A stretch of 64,000 nucleotides of DNA from Gemmatimonadota bacterium (GCA_003152485.1 PMAE01000068.1:40612-104611); one strand, 5' to 3'; positions 27,222-37,016 are shown, counted from the first letter of the stretch. Notes: generated from the letters alone by a model not told the origin. Translations and numbers: made by a program.

Positions 27222-28586
27222 ATGCCCCGTTCGTCCCGCCGCGTTTACTTCACGACCGCGCTCTGTATCGCTACCGTCATTGGATGTAGCTCAGACAAGC
27301 ACAATGGACCCGCCGCGACCGGCAGCCTCGCCGTCACAGTGAACGCGTCGGGCGATGGCGCGCTAGGCTCGGTCGTCGTCAGTGGACCCAATGGTTACAC
27401 GTCGACGATCACCGCGACGAAGACACTGACCGCGCTCGTGCCCGGCGTGTACACGGTCGTCGCTGACTCCTCCACCGCCCCGGACTCAGTCGTGGGTACG
27501 GTCATCGACACGGGCGTGGTCACGGGAAGTCCTGCGACCGTGACGGCCCATGTGACCGCCGCGGTCACGGCACAGTACGCGGCCAAGGGGCGAGTCGGTG
27601 GACTGTGGATCGCCAACAACGACCGTGGTACGATCCCCGAATTCTCGTCAAATCAGCTTCGTGCGACGGGCACACCGGTGCTAGCTGAGTCGCTCGCCAC
27701 CCAGGTGGGAACATCGGCGGGATTGGCGATCGACGCTAGCGGCAACCTGTGGGAGTCGGCCTGGAATAGCGACACAGTGCTCATGTATTCGCCTGCGGCC
27801 CGGAACGCCGGCGGCTCGCCGACTCCAACGACTGTCCTCGTCAGTTCCGCACTCTCGCACGACGAAAACATCGCCTTCGACCCGAACGGCAATCTGTGGA
27901 TCACCAGCTGTGGGAACGGCGGCATCGTCGAGTTCACGCCGAGTCAGCTCGCAGCAGGCGGGACCCAGACGCCGGCCGTCACGATCAGTCGCGCCTCGAG
28001 CTGCCCATGGGGGCTGACCTTCGATGGCGCGGGCGACGTATGGGTCGCTGATTTTGACCTGAGCGACCTCGTCGAGTATAGTGCGGCCCAGCTCGCGACG
28101 ACCGGCTCGCCGACACCAGTCGACACGATTGGCGCGAACGGCGGATCGTTGGCAAAGCCAAGCGGCGTCGCGTTCGATGCAAGCGGCAATCTCTGGGTGT
28201 CGAATTTCAATGCAACTACTGTGGTCGGTTATTCGCCCAGTCAGCTCACCGCCGGCGGTGCGCCGGTCCCGGCGACTACCATTACCATGCCCGCCTCGTC
28301 ACGCGGCTTGGGCACCGCCTTCGACAATCGCGGGACGCTCTGGGTCACCGACGAGAGCCATGGCGTGGTCTACGGATTGACCAGCGCGCAATTGGCGGCT
28401 GGTGGCACTCCGAGCCCCGTCCTTACGGTCACTGTCGGCCTGGCCAGCTTCGTGCCCGAACAGCTGGTGTTCGACCAAGTCGCGACGGCAGTGGGAGTGG
28501 CCGCCGCCAGTACGCGCCTGCGCACGCTGTCGGTGCCGCAACTTCACCAACAGAATAGGAATGTGGAGACTCGTCACTCCCACTAA
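27222..28586 (+). CDS. NHL/beta-propeller-type lipoprotein
   Basis: About 454 aa from the ATG at 27222. An ATG at 27210 is also in frame. The N-terminus is a lipoprotein signal with C at VIGCSSD. An Ig-like repeat follows (SLAVTVNASGDGALGSVVV to about 115). Then 6 or so repeats of the type LAIDASGNLWES, IAFDPNGNLWIT, LTFDGAGDVWVA, VAFDASGNLWVS, TAFDNRGTLWVT, each followed by a YSPSQL/A-G-G-T-P linker, form a beta-propeller. The cell-surface role is unknown. A similar hairpin lies on each side of the gene. Confidence 0.85.
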   Translation: MPRSSRRVYFTTALCIATVIGCSSDKHNGPAATGSLAVTVNASGDGALGSVVVSGPNGYTSTITATKTLTALVPGVYTVVADSSTAPDSVVGTVIDTGVVTGSPATVTAHVTAAVTAQYAAKGRVGGLWIANNDRGTIPEFSSNQLRATGTPVLAESLATQVGTSAGLAIDASGNLWESAWNSDTVLMYSPAARNAGGSPTPTTVLVSSALSHDENIAFDPNGNLWITSCGNGGIVEFTPSQLAAGGTQTPAVTISRASSCPWGLTFDGAGDVWVADFDLSDLVEYSAAQLATTGSPTPVDTIGANGGSLAKPSGVAFDASGNLWVSNFNATTVVGYSPSQLTAGGAPVPATTITMPASSRGLGTAFDNRGTLWVTDESHGVVYGLTSAQLAAGGTPSPVLTVTVGLASFVPEQLVFDQVATAVGVAAASTRLRTLSVPQLHQQNRNVETRHSH

Positions 28587-28628
28587 TACCCGACGGTTCG
28601 CCGAGTAGAATCGGCGGGGCATACGCGA

Positions 28629-28660
28629 AGGCCGGCTGCAATTCACCGCAGCCGGCCTTT
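28629..28660 (+). terminator. GC-rich hairpin, second copy
   Basis: 12-bp perfect stem (arms 28629-28640 and 28649-28660), loop AATTCACC. The core of both arms (GGCCGGCTGC and GCAGCCGGCC) and the CACC end of the loop match the hairpin at 26885-26922. It follows the NHL gene and precedes a convergent gene. TTTC after the stem fits an intrinsic terminator. Confidence 0.7.
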
Positions 28661-28684
28661 CGTCGTCGGTCGCCCCGAGTGGCG

Positions 28685-29026
28685 TTAGTCGATCCGGGGA
28701 ACGAGCTCCGCCTGATCGAACCGGTACCCGCAAAACCGGCACTTCGCCGCGTCCACCTTCACGCTCTCAGCGCAGTCCGGACACACCTTCGTCGCGACTT
28801 TCGCCGTAGGAATCAGGACGACCACCACCAACGCGATCGGTCCCAACATCGCGCCCAGCATCGCCCAGCGAAGCGGGTTGTGCCCTCGGCGGACAGCGAC
28901 ATACGCCGACGCAAGTGCGAACACGAACGACAGCACCGTCGAGACCCACAAGACCGTCGCCAGATGAGCCTGCAACGAGGCCATCTGCGTCTGGAACGAC
29001 TCCAACTGCGACGGCAAATCGTCCAT
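28685..29026 (-). CDS. Zinc-ribbon membrane protein
   Basis: 113 aa. The ATG at 29026 (MDDLPSQLES) has GGAGAAG about 7 nt upstream. An N-terminal amphipathic region is followed by two TM helices (VLWVSTVLSFVFALASAYVAV and WAMLGAMLGPIALVVVVLI). A C-terminal rubredoxin-type zinc ribbon has CPDC and CRFC spaced by 12. Such proteins are common small membrane adaptors of unknown function. Confidence 0.8.
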   Translation of the reverse strand: MDDLPSQLESFQTQMASLQAHLATVLWVSTVLSFVFALASAYVAVRRGHNPLRWAMLGAMLGPIALVVVVLIPTAKVATKVCPDCAESVKVDAAKCRFCGYRFDQAELVPRID

Positions 29027-29406
29027 GGAACACTTCTCCGCTGAAGGCACGCGCCTGGTACCCAGTCGGGCGATCCGTTCTCACGCTGTCGGCGGGACTT
29101 CCATGAAAGCTACGTCGGGTTTTCCAGAAACCGAGTAGCAGCGGTCCGAGACCCAGTGCCGCCTGGCCGGTCGCCAGCACGTGCCACCCCATGACGACCG
29201 CAACCTCGCGTCCATGACGAAGACGTAATCATCCGCGAGCCCCGCCTCGGCGACTCGACGCATCACCATCGCGCGTTTACTGTCGGAATCGGCCGCCGAC
29301 ACCTATTCTGTGAGATGCACGTTTCGGTGACCGCCCGCGCTGGCCGCACGCCGCTGGTACGCGTCGCGTTCCCCGGCGCCCCGCACACAACCTAGCCGCT
29401 CCGCCA
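29027..29406. other. 380-bp intergenic region, nothing firmly supported
   Basis: A minus-strand frame (29081-29302) and a second one in a different register (around 29110-29192, with the hydrophobic WHVLATGQAALGLGPLLLGFW) look faintly coding, but neither has a clear RBS or family. It could hold a degraded membrane-protein gene. The right end should hold the promoter of the AAA gene. Confidence 0.4.
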
Positions 29407-30717
29407 ATGATCACGGCTATCCAGCCACCGCGCGCCACCGGCGCCCCGCTGGCGATCCCCGACTCGATCGAAAACACCGGGATCCGGCGCAGCGTGCTCG
29501 AAGACCTCGCGCTCAAGACGATCTACGTCGAAGGCGAGGTCTCGGTGCGCGTCCTGGCCGACCGGATGGGACTCGGCTTCGCGGTCGCCGAAGATCTGTT
29601 TCAACGCCTTCGCAAGCGCAAGATGTGCGACGTGTCCGCCCTCGATGGACTCGTCCCCCGCATCACGCCCAACGGCCAAGGCGCGGCCCGCGCGCAAGAA
29701 CTGCTCGCCGCCAATCAATACGTGGGGCCCGCGCCGGTCGCGCTCGAAGACTATGTCCACCGGGTTCGGGAACAGAGCGTCGGTCTCGTCGAGGTCGGCG
29801 CCGCGGACGTGGACCGCGCATTCGAGCAGCTGGTACTCAGCCAGGACCTACGAAAGCAACTCGGTATCGCGATCCTCGCCGCCCGCTCGATCGTGCTCTA
29901 CGGACCCAGCGGCACGGGCAAGACGGCCATCGCCGAACACATCCCCGACGTCTACCAGGGCGGCGTCTGGATCCCTCACGCGGTGGAACACGACAGTCAG
30001 ATCATCACCGTCTACGACCCAACAGTGCACCGCCGGATCGAGCGCGACGTCCCCCAAGACAGCGATCGACGGTGGGTGCTGTGCGAGCGGCCGCGTGTCA
30101 CGGTGGGTGGCGAGCTGACGATCGAGATGCTCGATCTGCAGTTCAATCCGGCTAGCGGCGTCTACGTCGCCCCGCTGCAGATGAAGGCCAATAATGGCGT
30201 GCTGATCGTGGATGATTTCGGTCGTCAACGGATCCCACCCGAGGCACTCCTCAACCGGTGGATCGTGCCGCTCGACCGCAAGATCGATTTCCTCACGCTC
30301 CGCGGCGGCAAGAAGTTCGAGATGCCCTTCGACTGTCTCGTGGTCTTCTCGACGAACCTCGACGCCGCCGGGGTCTTCTCCCTCAACCCGGAAGCGTCGG
30401 CCCTCAATGATGACGCGTTCCTTCGGCGGATTCCCAATAAGATCCGTCTCGATTACGTCTCCGTTGATGAGTTCCGTGAGATCTTCCGTCGCGTCTGTAT
30501 CCTATTCAACGTGCCCTACGACGCCGAGATCGTAGACCGGCTCGCGACATACCTCTGCACCGACCTCAGGCAGCAGCTCCGCCCCTGCTACGCGCGTGAC
30601 CTGGTACAACAGGTCTGCTGGGAGGCCCAGTTCGAGAAACGGCCCCCGGTTCTCGACTGGCCAACTGTCACGCGCGCTTGCAGCACGTATTTTCTTTCCT
30701 CGGGGTCGATCGCCTAA
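29407..30717 (+). CDS. AAA+ ATPase with N-terminal winged-helix-like region
   Basis: 436 aa. Residues about 25-75 look like a small helical DNA- or protein-binding module (SVRVLADRMGLGFAVAEDLFQRL). The AAA core has Walker A GPSGTGKT at 166-173 and Walker B VLIVDD at 265-270. A sensor-1-like STN (VVFSTNLDAAGVF) and an arginine-bearing FLRRIPNKIRL follow. It resembles MoxR/RavA-like or secretion-linked ATPases, but no VWA partner or pilus gene is beside it. Its job is therefore unknown. Confidence 0.82.
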   Translation: MITAIQPPRATGAPLAIPDSIENTGIRRSVLEDLALKTIYVEGEVSVRVLADRMGLGFAVAEDLFQRLRKRKMCDVSALDGLVPRITPNGQGAARAQELLAANQYVGPAPVALEDYVHRVREQSVGLVEVGAADVDRAFEQLVLSQDLRKQLGIAILAARSIVLYGPSGTGKTAIAEHIPDVYQGGVWIPHAVEHDSQIITVYDPTVHRRIERDVPQDSDRRWVLCERPRVTVGGELTIEMLDLQFNPASGVYVAPLQMKANNGVLIVDDFGRQRIPPEALLNRWIVPLDRKIDFLTLRGGKKFEMPFDCLVVFSTNLDAAGVFSLNPEASALNDDAFLRRIPNKIRLDYVSVDEFREIFRRVCILFNVPYDAEIVDRLATYLCTDLRQQLRPCYARDLVQQVCWEAQFEKRPPVLDWPTVTRACSTYFLSSGSIA

Positions 30718-30886
30718 CCACGCGGCGCTCGACGCTCGTCCCCGGGCGGCTCGGTAGTGCACACGGCAAGACGGCGGCGTCGAGCGAGTGTGGTGATCAC
30801 GCGTGTGTCCCCGCGGTTCCGGAGTCCGTTGGCGCCCCTCCCCCCTTCACATCACCTGAACTACCACCTCTTCACGAGACGGTCCA

Positions 30887-31792
30887 GTGGATATCGGATT
30901 TATTGGCCTCGGCAGTATGGGCCAGGCGATGGCGACCAATGTGATCAGAGCCGGACACCGCGTCCGGGTGTGGAATCGCTCGCGCGGTCCGGTCGATGAA
31001 CTCGTACGCCGTGGTGCGCTGGCCGCCGCCACCGCACGAGACGCGTTTACCGGCGATGCCGTGATCTCAATGCTCCCGACCGATGATGTCGTGCGCTCGA
31101 TCATCGTCGCCGAGCGGCTCCTCGACGACGCACCGCCCACCATCGTCCACGTCAACATGGCCACGATCTCCGTTGCGCTCGCACGAGAGCTGGCAGACCT
31201 CCACCGCGCACGCGGGCTCGGCTATGTCGCGGCGCCCGTGTTCGGCCGCCCCGATGTGGCCGCGGCCGGCAAGCTCCAGATCGTCGCCGCCGGAGATCCA
31301 GCCGTGATCGCTCGGGTACAGCCGCTGCTCGACGCCATCGGCCAGAAGACATGGATGGTCGGCGCCGAGCCCCACCAAGCCAACGTCGTCAAGGTCGCCG
31401 GCAATTTCATGATCATCGCCGCAATCGAGGCGATGGGTGAGGCCGCCGCGATGGCCGAGGGTTACGGAGTGGCGCCGGGTGAGCTCCTCGATATCCTCAC
31501 GAATGCGGTTTTCCCGGCGCCCGTCTACAGGAACTACGGCGCCATCATCGCCGAGCAACGCTACGAACCGGCGGGATTTAAGTTGGTGCTGGGGCTCAAA
31601 GACGTGCGCCTCGCGCTCGAGGCCGCGGAAGCGGTCCATGCACCGCTGCCCTTCGCCAGCGTGCTCCGCGACAATCTGTTGGATGCCATCGCCCATGGAC
31701 AGTCGGATCAGGATTGGTCATCCGTAGCATCGGTGGCGCGTCGTCGAGCGGGACGCGAGCCGCACGATGCGAAGACGACGACACCGTCGTGA
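30887..31792 (+). CDS. NAD(P)-dependent oxidoreductase, 3-hydroxyisobutyrate dehydrogenase family
   Basis: 301 aa. The N-terminal Rossmann fold has IGFIGLGSMGQAMATN. The catalytic lysine region is VVKVAGNFMIIAAIEAMGEA. The second domain contains GFKLVLGLKDVRLALEAAE. It would oxidise or reduce a beta-hydroxyacid or a related small carbonyl compound. GTG start at 30887. A short charged tail extends past the family core. It is 33 bp upstream of the agmatinase-family gene and probably shares its transcript. Confidence 0.9.
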   Translation: MDIGFIGLGSMGQAMATNVIRAGHRVRVWNRSRGPVDELVRRGALAAATARDAFTGDAVISMLPTDDVVRSIIVAERLLDDAPPTIVHVNMATISVALARELADLHRARGLGYVAAPVFGRPDVAAAGKLQIVAAGDPAVIARVQPLLDAIGQKTWMVGAEPHQANVVKVAGNFMIIAAIEAMGEAAAMAEGYGVAPGELLDILTNAVFPAPVYRNYGAIIAEQRYEPAGFKLVLGLKDVRLALEAAEAVHAPLPFASVLRDNLLDAIAHGQSDQDWSSVASVARRRAGREPHDAKTTTPS

Positions 31793-31825
31793 CCCCGGTG
31801 CCGTTCCCCTCACTGAGGTAGCACG

Positions 31826-32656
31826 ATGGCTCAATCCGGTCAGTCGTCGCGTGGCGGCGGCGTGGTCGTCCTCGGCCTCCCCTACGACGGATCGTCGTCG
31901 TTCCTCCGCGGCGCGGCCGCCGCGCCCCCGCTCATTCGCGCGGCGCTGAACTCCGATGCCACCAACGGATGGAGTGAATCACAGATCGATATGCGGGCTC
32001 CCGGGGCGGTGCGAGACGCCGGTGACATTTCCGTCGATGGTCCCGAGGACATCCGCACTCGGATCGAGACGGCGGTCGCCGCGGTGCTCGCTGGCGGTGG
32101 ACACCCGCTGTGCCTGGGCGGCGACCATTCGGTGACGTATCCCGTGTTACGGGCGGTCCGTCGGCATTTTCCGCGCTTGGCCCTGTTGCAATTCGACGCA
32201 CACTCCGATCTGTACGACTCGTTCGAGGGAGACCGGTATTCGCACGCGTGCCCATTCGCGCGGATCATGGAGGAGCGACTGGTCGATCGGTTGATACAGG
32301 TCGGGATTCGGACCATGAATCCGCACCAGCGCGCCCAGGCGGACCGGTTCGGTGTCGAGGTCATCACCATGGAGGAATGGGACGCAACGCAAATCTTCTC
32401 GTTCGACACGCCGGTCTATGTGTCGATCGATCTCGATGTGCTCGATCCCGCCTTCGCGCCAGGCCTCTCCCATCGCGAGCCCGGCGGCCTCTCCGTGCGA
32501 GAGCTCCTCCGAGTCATACAACGGATGCGAGGGGAGGTCGTCGGCGGCGATGTCGTCGAATTCAACCCCACCCAGGATCCGTCCGGCGTCACCGCCTGGG
32601 TCGCCGCGAAGATCGTGCGCGAGCTGGCCGCGCGAATGCTGGACGTCTCGCGCTAG
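31826..32656 (+). CDS. Agmatinase/arginase (ureohydrolase) family enzyme
   Basis: 276 aa. All manganese motifs are present: GGDHSVTYP, FDAHSDLYDS, SIDLDVLDPAFAPG, and a final glutamate in EFNPTQDPSG. Family members hydrolyse agmatine, arginine, formiminoglutamate or guanidino compounds to urea and an amine. Length fits SpeB-type agmatinases. The motif set does not separate these substrates. It lies 33 bp after the dehydrogenase gene. Confidence 0.9.
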   Translation: MAQSGQSSRGGGVVVLGLPYDGSSSFLRGAAAAPPLIRAALNSDATNGWSESQIDMRAPGAVRDAGDISVDGPEDIRTRIETAVAAVLAGGGHPLCLGGDHSVTYPVLRAVRRHFPRLALLQFDAHSDLYDSFEGDRYSHACPFARIMEERLVDRLIQVGIRTMNPHQRAQADRFGVEVITMEEWDATQIFSFDTPVYVSIDLDVLDPAFAPGLSHREPGGLSVRELLRVIQRMRGEVVGGDVVEFNPTQDPSGVTAWVAAKIVRELAARMLDVSR

Positions 32657-32684
32657 GGCTCCAAATTGTCGGCGGCGATATCTG

Positions 32685-32728
<44 letters not shown>

Positions 32729-32754
32729 GCCTTTCGCCCCTCTACTTTCCACCC

Positions 32755-33318
32755 CTACCCCCCCACTACCCCCGTATCCGTTGCCGCACTCGGTAGCCGC
32801 CGCCACACGGAGTCCGCGTGCGGTGGCAGTTCCGTCTGATGCTTCAAGAACGTCGCGATCGCCCACCGTTGGTTCGCGTTCAGTGTCTGTGTGTATGCAG
32901 GCATCCCGGTAAGCCGGATGCCGTGCGTGACCTTCCAGTACGTCTCTTCGACAGGATCATCAGTGACGTCGTGCTTCGCGAATTGTGGCGGACGCTGATA
33001 CAACCCTAGCGCGATCGACGAGGCCTTCTCGTCAGACGTGCCGTGGCACACCGCACAATGGGTCCCGTAGAGCCGCACGCCTCGGGACAGCGTCGAATCG
33101 TCAGCCGGTAACGGGTCGACTTCCCCGCGCGACCCGCGCTCGATCGCGACGCTCAGTGACCGCTTGGCGATCAACCGCTCGAGCGCGCCAGGCGTCGCGT
33201 CGGCATTCGCTGGCAGCATCCCGGTAACGACCGCCAGGAAGCCAATCACGACGAAGGTCACCACAGTCGCGGCGACGGTCGTCATGATCGTGACGGCCGA
33301 CCGGCGTTGATCCAGCAT
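32755..33318 (-). CDS. Membrane-anchored c-type cytochrome
   Basis: 187 aa. A single N-terminal TM helix (VVTFVVIGFLAVVTGML, about 18-35) anchors a mono-haem domain. The CAVCH haem motif is C88, C91 and H92; the likely axial Met is M139 in LTGMPAY. The C-terminal 25 residues are a short tail. It would carry electrons in the periplasm, perhaps to or from an oxidase. It is transcribed towards the heptamer repeat and divergent from the GGDEF-EAL gene. Confidence 0.9.
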   Translation of the reverse strand: MLDQRRSAVTIMTTVAATVVTFVVIGFLAVVTGMLPANADATPGALERLIAKRSLSVAIERGSRGEVDPLPADDSTLSRGVRLYGTHCAVCHGTSDEKASSIALGLYQRPPQFAKHDVTDDPVEETYWKVTHGIRLTGMPAYTQTLNANQRWAIATFLKHQTELPPHADSVWRRLPSAATDTGVVGG

Positions 33319-33635
33319 ATCAGTTCTCGTTGTTTAGCGGAAATGTGCGGGGACAAAGCCCCTACCGAATTGAAATATGGTAGCACCCCTGAGCCGGTAC
33401 CGCCCGATCGATTGTAACGCCCCCAGGCCCGAGCGTTCGCGCCAAGGGAGATCGATCATCGAGGCAAGTGGTCAGGGACCAGCGGTGGGGTGAACGGCAA
33501 ATCCGGCTACCCCTCGGCTCCTGTCGTTAGCGGTACGTCAGCTGGCGACGTGGGAGCGGTGACCTCCCCTACGCCCCGCAGTCCACTTAGGACGTCCCAG
33601 GGTTCACCCAATACGCCTTCTCTCGGTCTATCTCC
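33319..33635. other. 317-bp divergent intergenic region
   Basis: Lies between the cytochrome c gene (-) and the GGDEF-EAL gene (+). It contains an interrupted inverted repeat CTACC-N12-GGTAG (33362-33383) with an AT-rich centre, and a small GGGG/CCCC stem at about 33341-33362. No gene is supported. It should hold promoters for both neighbours. Confidence 0.5.
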
Positions 33636-36017
33636 GTGCCGGTACCTGCCAATTCCACAGCGCGCAACACGCCCGACCGTCAGGCGACCGCGGCACTGCT
33701 GGCACAAGAACGCGGAGACGCCGAACGCCTCCTGAACGGCGTGCGCATGGTGGTCTTGGTCATGCTTGCCGCGGCCGCGATGATGTACGCGTCTGCCCTG
33801 ACCTACGGCCTCGAACTGGTCAACATCGGCGTCCTGTTCCCGATGTTTCTGTGGACGGGTGGTCAGTACTTGCTCCTGCACCGGCAGCGACGCACGCTCC
33901 CGTGGTTGACGACCGCCAACGTCGCGATCGATGTCTCGGCCGTCACCGCGCTGTTGGCTGGCTACGGCTTCGTGGGCACCCCCGATCTGGCCGTGCAGTC
34001 CCCGATCTGGGTGGCGTATTTCGTGATTCTTGCCGCCCGCCCGTTTACGGGCTCCGCCCAACGCGCGGCGATCGCGTCCGTGATTGCCGTCGTGGAATAC
34101 GCAGCCCTCATCGTGCTCTTCGCCACGATCGGTCACCTCACGATGCGCGCGAGCCCGCTCGCGGTAGCCGACACCGGTGGTACGTCGTTGATGAACGAGA
34201 TCGCCAAGGTGTTCCTCTTGGCCGCAGTCGGCGCCACCGCAACCTACGCAACCGCATGGTGCGAGCGGACGCTCGTCCGGGCGCAGGCGGCGCTCCGCGA
34301 AAGTGACGCCGAGCTCCGCGCGCTCATTGGCGCGATGTCGGACGTGATCGTGGTGATCGACCGCGAGGGCCACTACCTCAAGATCGCCGCCAGCGGCGCC
34401 GACGCGCGCCACCGGCCGCCGAGCGACTGGGTCGGGCGTCGGCTCCACGACGTCCTGCGGCCAGAACACGCGGACCTCCTCGCGAAGTCGGTCGCACGGG
34501 CGCTCGAGTCCCGACTGCCGGTGGACGTCGAGTACAGCGCCGTGATCGACGGCAATACCGCGTGGTACGCGGGGACCGTGTCACCGATGACCGACGACTC
34601 GGTCGTCTACGTCGCGCGCGACATCACGGCCCGCAAGGCATTGGAGGCCCAGCTCTCGTTTCAAGCGCTCCATGATCCGTTGACCGGGTTAGCCAACCGC
34701 GTGCTCTTCCACGACCGCGTCCAACACGCGTTCGCTGGCTCCGAACGGGCCGGCGGACGCATCGCGGTCCTCTTCCTCGACGCGGACGAGTTCAAGACCG
34801 TGAACGACAGTCTCGGACACGGCCTCGGTGATCAGCTCCTCACCACGCTGGCCCATCGGCTCTTGAACGCCACCCGGGGCTGCGATACGGTCGCCCGGCT
34901 GGGCGGGGATGAATTTGCCGTGCTGATCGAGCATGCGAGCGCGGATGCCGACGCGATCATCGTCGCGGAACGGATCGCGGCGAGCCTGCGGGTGCCATTT
35001 GCCCTCGGCGATTGTCAAATGTCCGTCAGCGCGAGTATCGGGATCGCACGGGCCAGCGATGACGACAACGCGGAAACGCTCCTGCGGAATGCCGACGTCG
35101 CGATGTATCAGGCGAAACACGAGGGCCGGGGCCGTCACGCGATCTTCGAGCCCGCGATGCACCGCGCGTTGGTCGATCGCATGGCGCTCGAGAGCGACCT
35201 GCGTGATGGGATCGAGCGGGGCGAGCTGCGGCTCGTCTATCAGCCGATTGTCGAGCTGCAAACAGGACGCCTCACCGCCATCGAAGCCCTCGTGCGCTGG
35301 GCGCATCCACGGCGGGGGATCCTGCCGCCTGCGCTCTTCGTCCCGCTGGCCGAGGAGACAGGATTGATCGTGCCGCTGGGACGCTACGTGCTACGTGAGG
35401 CCTGCCGCCAGGCCGTGGTCTGGCAGAACGCGTCGGCAGGGGCCGCCGCGCCGGCCGTTGCGGTCAATCTTTCGGGTCGCCAATTCGACCAGGAGGACCT
35501 GGCCGCGGATGTCGCCGCAGCCCTGCAGGAGTCCGGCCTGAACCCCGCATGCTTGGTTCTCGAGATCACCGAGAGTGTCGTCATGCGAAACACCGAAGCG
35601 ACGGTCCTCCAGCTCCACGCCTTGAAGGCACTCGGCGTGCAGCTCGCGATCGACGACTTCGGCACCGGCTATTCGTCGCTCAGTAGTCTCCAGCGCTTCC
35701 CGATCGACATCCTCAAGATCGACAGGTCGTTCATCGATGGCGTGACACGCGGCGGCAACAACGCGGCGCTCGCGCGCACGATCATCGCGCTCGGTGACAT
35801 GCTGGCCATGCGAACCGTGGCCGAAGGGATCGAGCACGAGGACCAGCAGGAGCTCATGCACAAACTGGGCTGTCGGTTTGGACAAGGATACTTGTTCGCT
35901 AAGCCGGTGTCGGCCGACGAGATCACCCTGCTGCTCAAGGACTCGCTGGGTCCCAAGATCGCCTCGCCGGACGAGCCGCCTGTCGGGAATGGGGCCCGCC
36001 CCATCCTGGTCGGCTAG
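33636..36017 (+). CDS. Membrane PAS-GGDEF-EAL cyclic-di-GMP protein
   Basis: 793 aa. A membrane part of six or so TM helices (about 35-220) is followed by a PAS domain (about 230-345). The GGDEF domain has RLGGDEFAVL at 421-430. The EAL domain has AIEALVRW (E at 550), with NLSGRQF, EITESV, DDFGTGYSS and KIDRSF. Both active sites look intact, so it could make or break c-di-GMP, probably switched by the sensor part. GTG start at 33636. It is not in an obvious operon. Confidence 0.95.
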   Translation: MPVPANSTARNTPDRQATAALLAQERGDAERLLNGVRMVVLVMLAAAAMMYASALTYGLELVNIGVLFPMFLWTGGQYLLLHRQRRTLPWLTTANVAIDVSAVTALLAGYGFVGTPDLAVQSPIWVAYFVILAARPFTGSAQRAAIASVIAVVEYAALIVLFATIGHLTMRASPLAVADTGGTSLMNEIAKVFLLAAVGATATYATAWCERTLVRAQAALRESDAELRALIGAMSDVIVVIDREGHYLKIAASGADARHRPPSDWVGRRLHDVLRPEHADLLAKSVARALESRLPVDVEYSAVIDGNTAWYAGTVSPMTDDSVVYVARDITARKALEAQLSFQALHDPLTGLANRVLFHDRVQHAFAGSERAGGRIAVLFLDADEFKTVNDSLGHGLGDQLLTTLAHRLLNATRGCDTVARLGGDEFAVLIEHASADADAIIVAERIAASLRVPFALGDCQMSVSASIGIARASDDDNAETLLRNADVAMYQAKHEGRGRHAIFEPAMHRALVDRMALESDLRDGIERGELRLVYQPIVELQTGRLTAIEALVRWAHPRRGILPPALFVPLAEETGLIVPLGRYVLREACRQAVVWQNASAGAAAPAVAVNLSGRQFDQEDLAADVAAALQESGLNPACLVLEITESVVMRNTEATVLQLHALKALGVQLAIDDFGTGYSSLSSLQRFPIDILKIDRSFIDGVTRGGNNAALARTIIALGDMLAMRTVAEGIEHEDQQELMHKLGCRFGQGYLFAKPVSADEITLLLKDSLGPKIASPDEPPVGNGARPILVG

Positions 36018-36138
36018 CCGCTCGTACTCCGGCCGGCGTCGACGGACCGTCTCGTGGGCACTCATTGCACGGTCACGGGCACGCGATAGCTTGCCACACG
36101 CTGTCTGAAGTCTGCGGACACTCACTCGAGGAGGCGCC

Positions 36139-36339
36139 GTGCAATGGGCCATCATAGGCATGAACGTGCTGTACGCCGCACTCGGCGTGGTCCTCATGTT
36201 CGTCAGCATCAAGGTCTTCGATCGCCTCACGAAGATCGATCTCGAAGAGGAGCTGCAAAAGGGTAACATTGCGGTGGGCATCCTGGTCGGCGCGCTCTTT
36301 CTCTCGATCGCGATGATCATCGGTCGCGCGCTGAGCTGA
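36139..36339 (+). CDS. DUF350-type small membrane protein
   Basis: 66 aa. Two TM helices (AIIGMNVLYAALGVVLMFVSI and GNIAVGILVGALFLSIAMII) flank a charged loop with FDRLTKIDLEEEL. This is the DUF350 half-unit pattern. GAGGAGG lies 4 nt before the GTG start at 36139. It is 2 bp upstream of the lytic transglycosylase, so the two are probably co-translated. Confidence 0.88.
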   Translation: MQWAIIGMNVLYAALGVVLMFVSIKVFDRLTKIDLEEELQKGNIAVGILVGALFLSIAMIIGRALS

Positions 36340-36341
36340 CG

Positions 36342-37016
36342 ATGGGTACGCTGGTTCGGATGGTGTACCTCGTAGCCGTCACATTCGGCATGGCGGGCGG
36401 CGCCCAGAGCGACAGTGGACGCTCGCCGGGTTCCCAGGCCAGCGCGGCCTCGGCAGGCGGCACCCTCCGGGTGCCCTCGATCCGCTACGATGAGTACTTC
36501 CGCAAGTACAGCAAGCGCTATTTCGGCCCGGGATTCGCGTGGCGAGTATTCAAAGCGCAGGCCATGGCCGAGAGCGGGCTCGATTCGACGGCGCGAAGCT
36601 CGGCCGGCGCGCGCGGGGTCATGCAGCTCATGCCGGCGACCTTCGCGCTGATCAGTGCGCACCGAACCGAATTCAAGTCACCCGAGGACGCGCAGAGCAA
36701 CATCGCCGCCGGCATCGCGCACGACGCCGATATGTGGCATTTGTTTGGCCGGATCACGCTCCATCCCGAGCACTACCGGTTCATGATGGCGGCGTACAAC
36801 GCTGGTGAAGGCACGATTCAGCGGGCGCAGCAGGTCGCGCGGGCAGCCCACCTAGACGAGACAAGCTGGTTCGGCGTCGCGAGTGTGGCGCAACAGGTCC
36901 CCCGGTGGCGCTATCACGAAACTCTCGGCTACGTCTCGCGAATCGCGATCGATTACCGTCGCCTCAAGATGCTGGATGCCGTCCCGCCAGTCGAGATGGA
37001 TCTCGATCAGCCATAG
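36342..37016 (+). CDS. Lytic transglycosylase (SLT, Slt70/MltE-like)
   Basis: 224 aa. A short signal-like N-terminus (MVYLVAVTFGMAGGAQS) is followed by the SLT domain at about 60-185. The catalytic Glu is in KAQAMAESGLD. GARGVMQLMPAT and the substrate-groove AAYNAGEGTI are intact. It cleaves peptidoglycan glycan strands in the periplasm. The C-terminus (VPRWRYHETLGYVSRI) is typical of the family. Downstream a hairpin separates it from the convergent EVE gene. Confidence 0.92.
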   Translation: MGTLVRMVYLVAVTFGMAGGAQSDSGRSPGSQASAASAGGTLRVPSIRYDEYFRKYSKRYFGPGFAWRVFKAQAMAESGLDSTARSSAGARGVMQLMPATFALISAHRTEFKSPEDAQSNIAAGIAHDADMWHLFGRITLHPEHYRFMMAAYNAGEGTIQRAQQVARAAHLDETSWFGVASVAQQVPRWRYHETLGYVSRIAIDYRRLKMLDAVPPVEMDLDQP

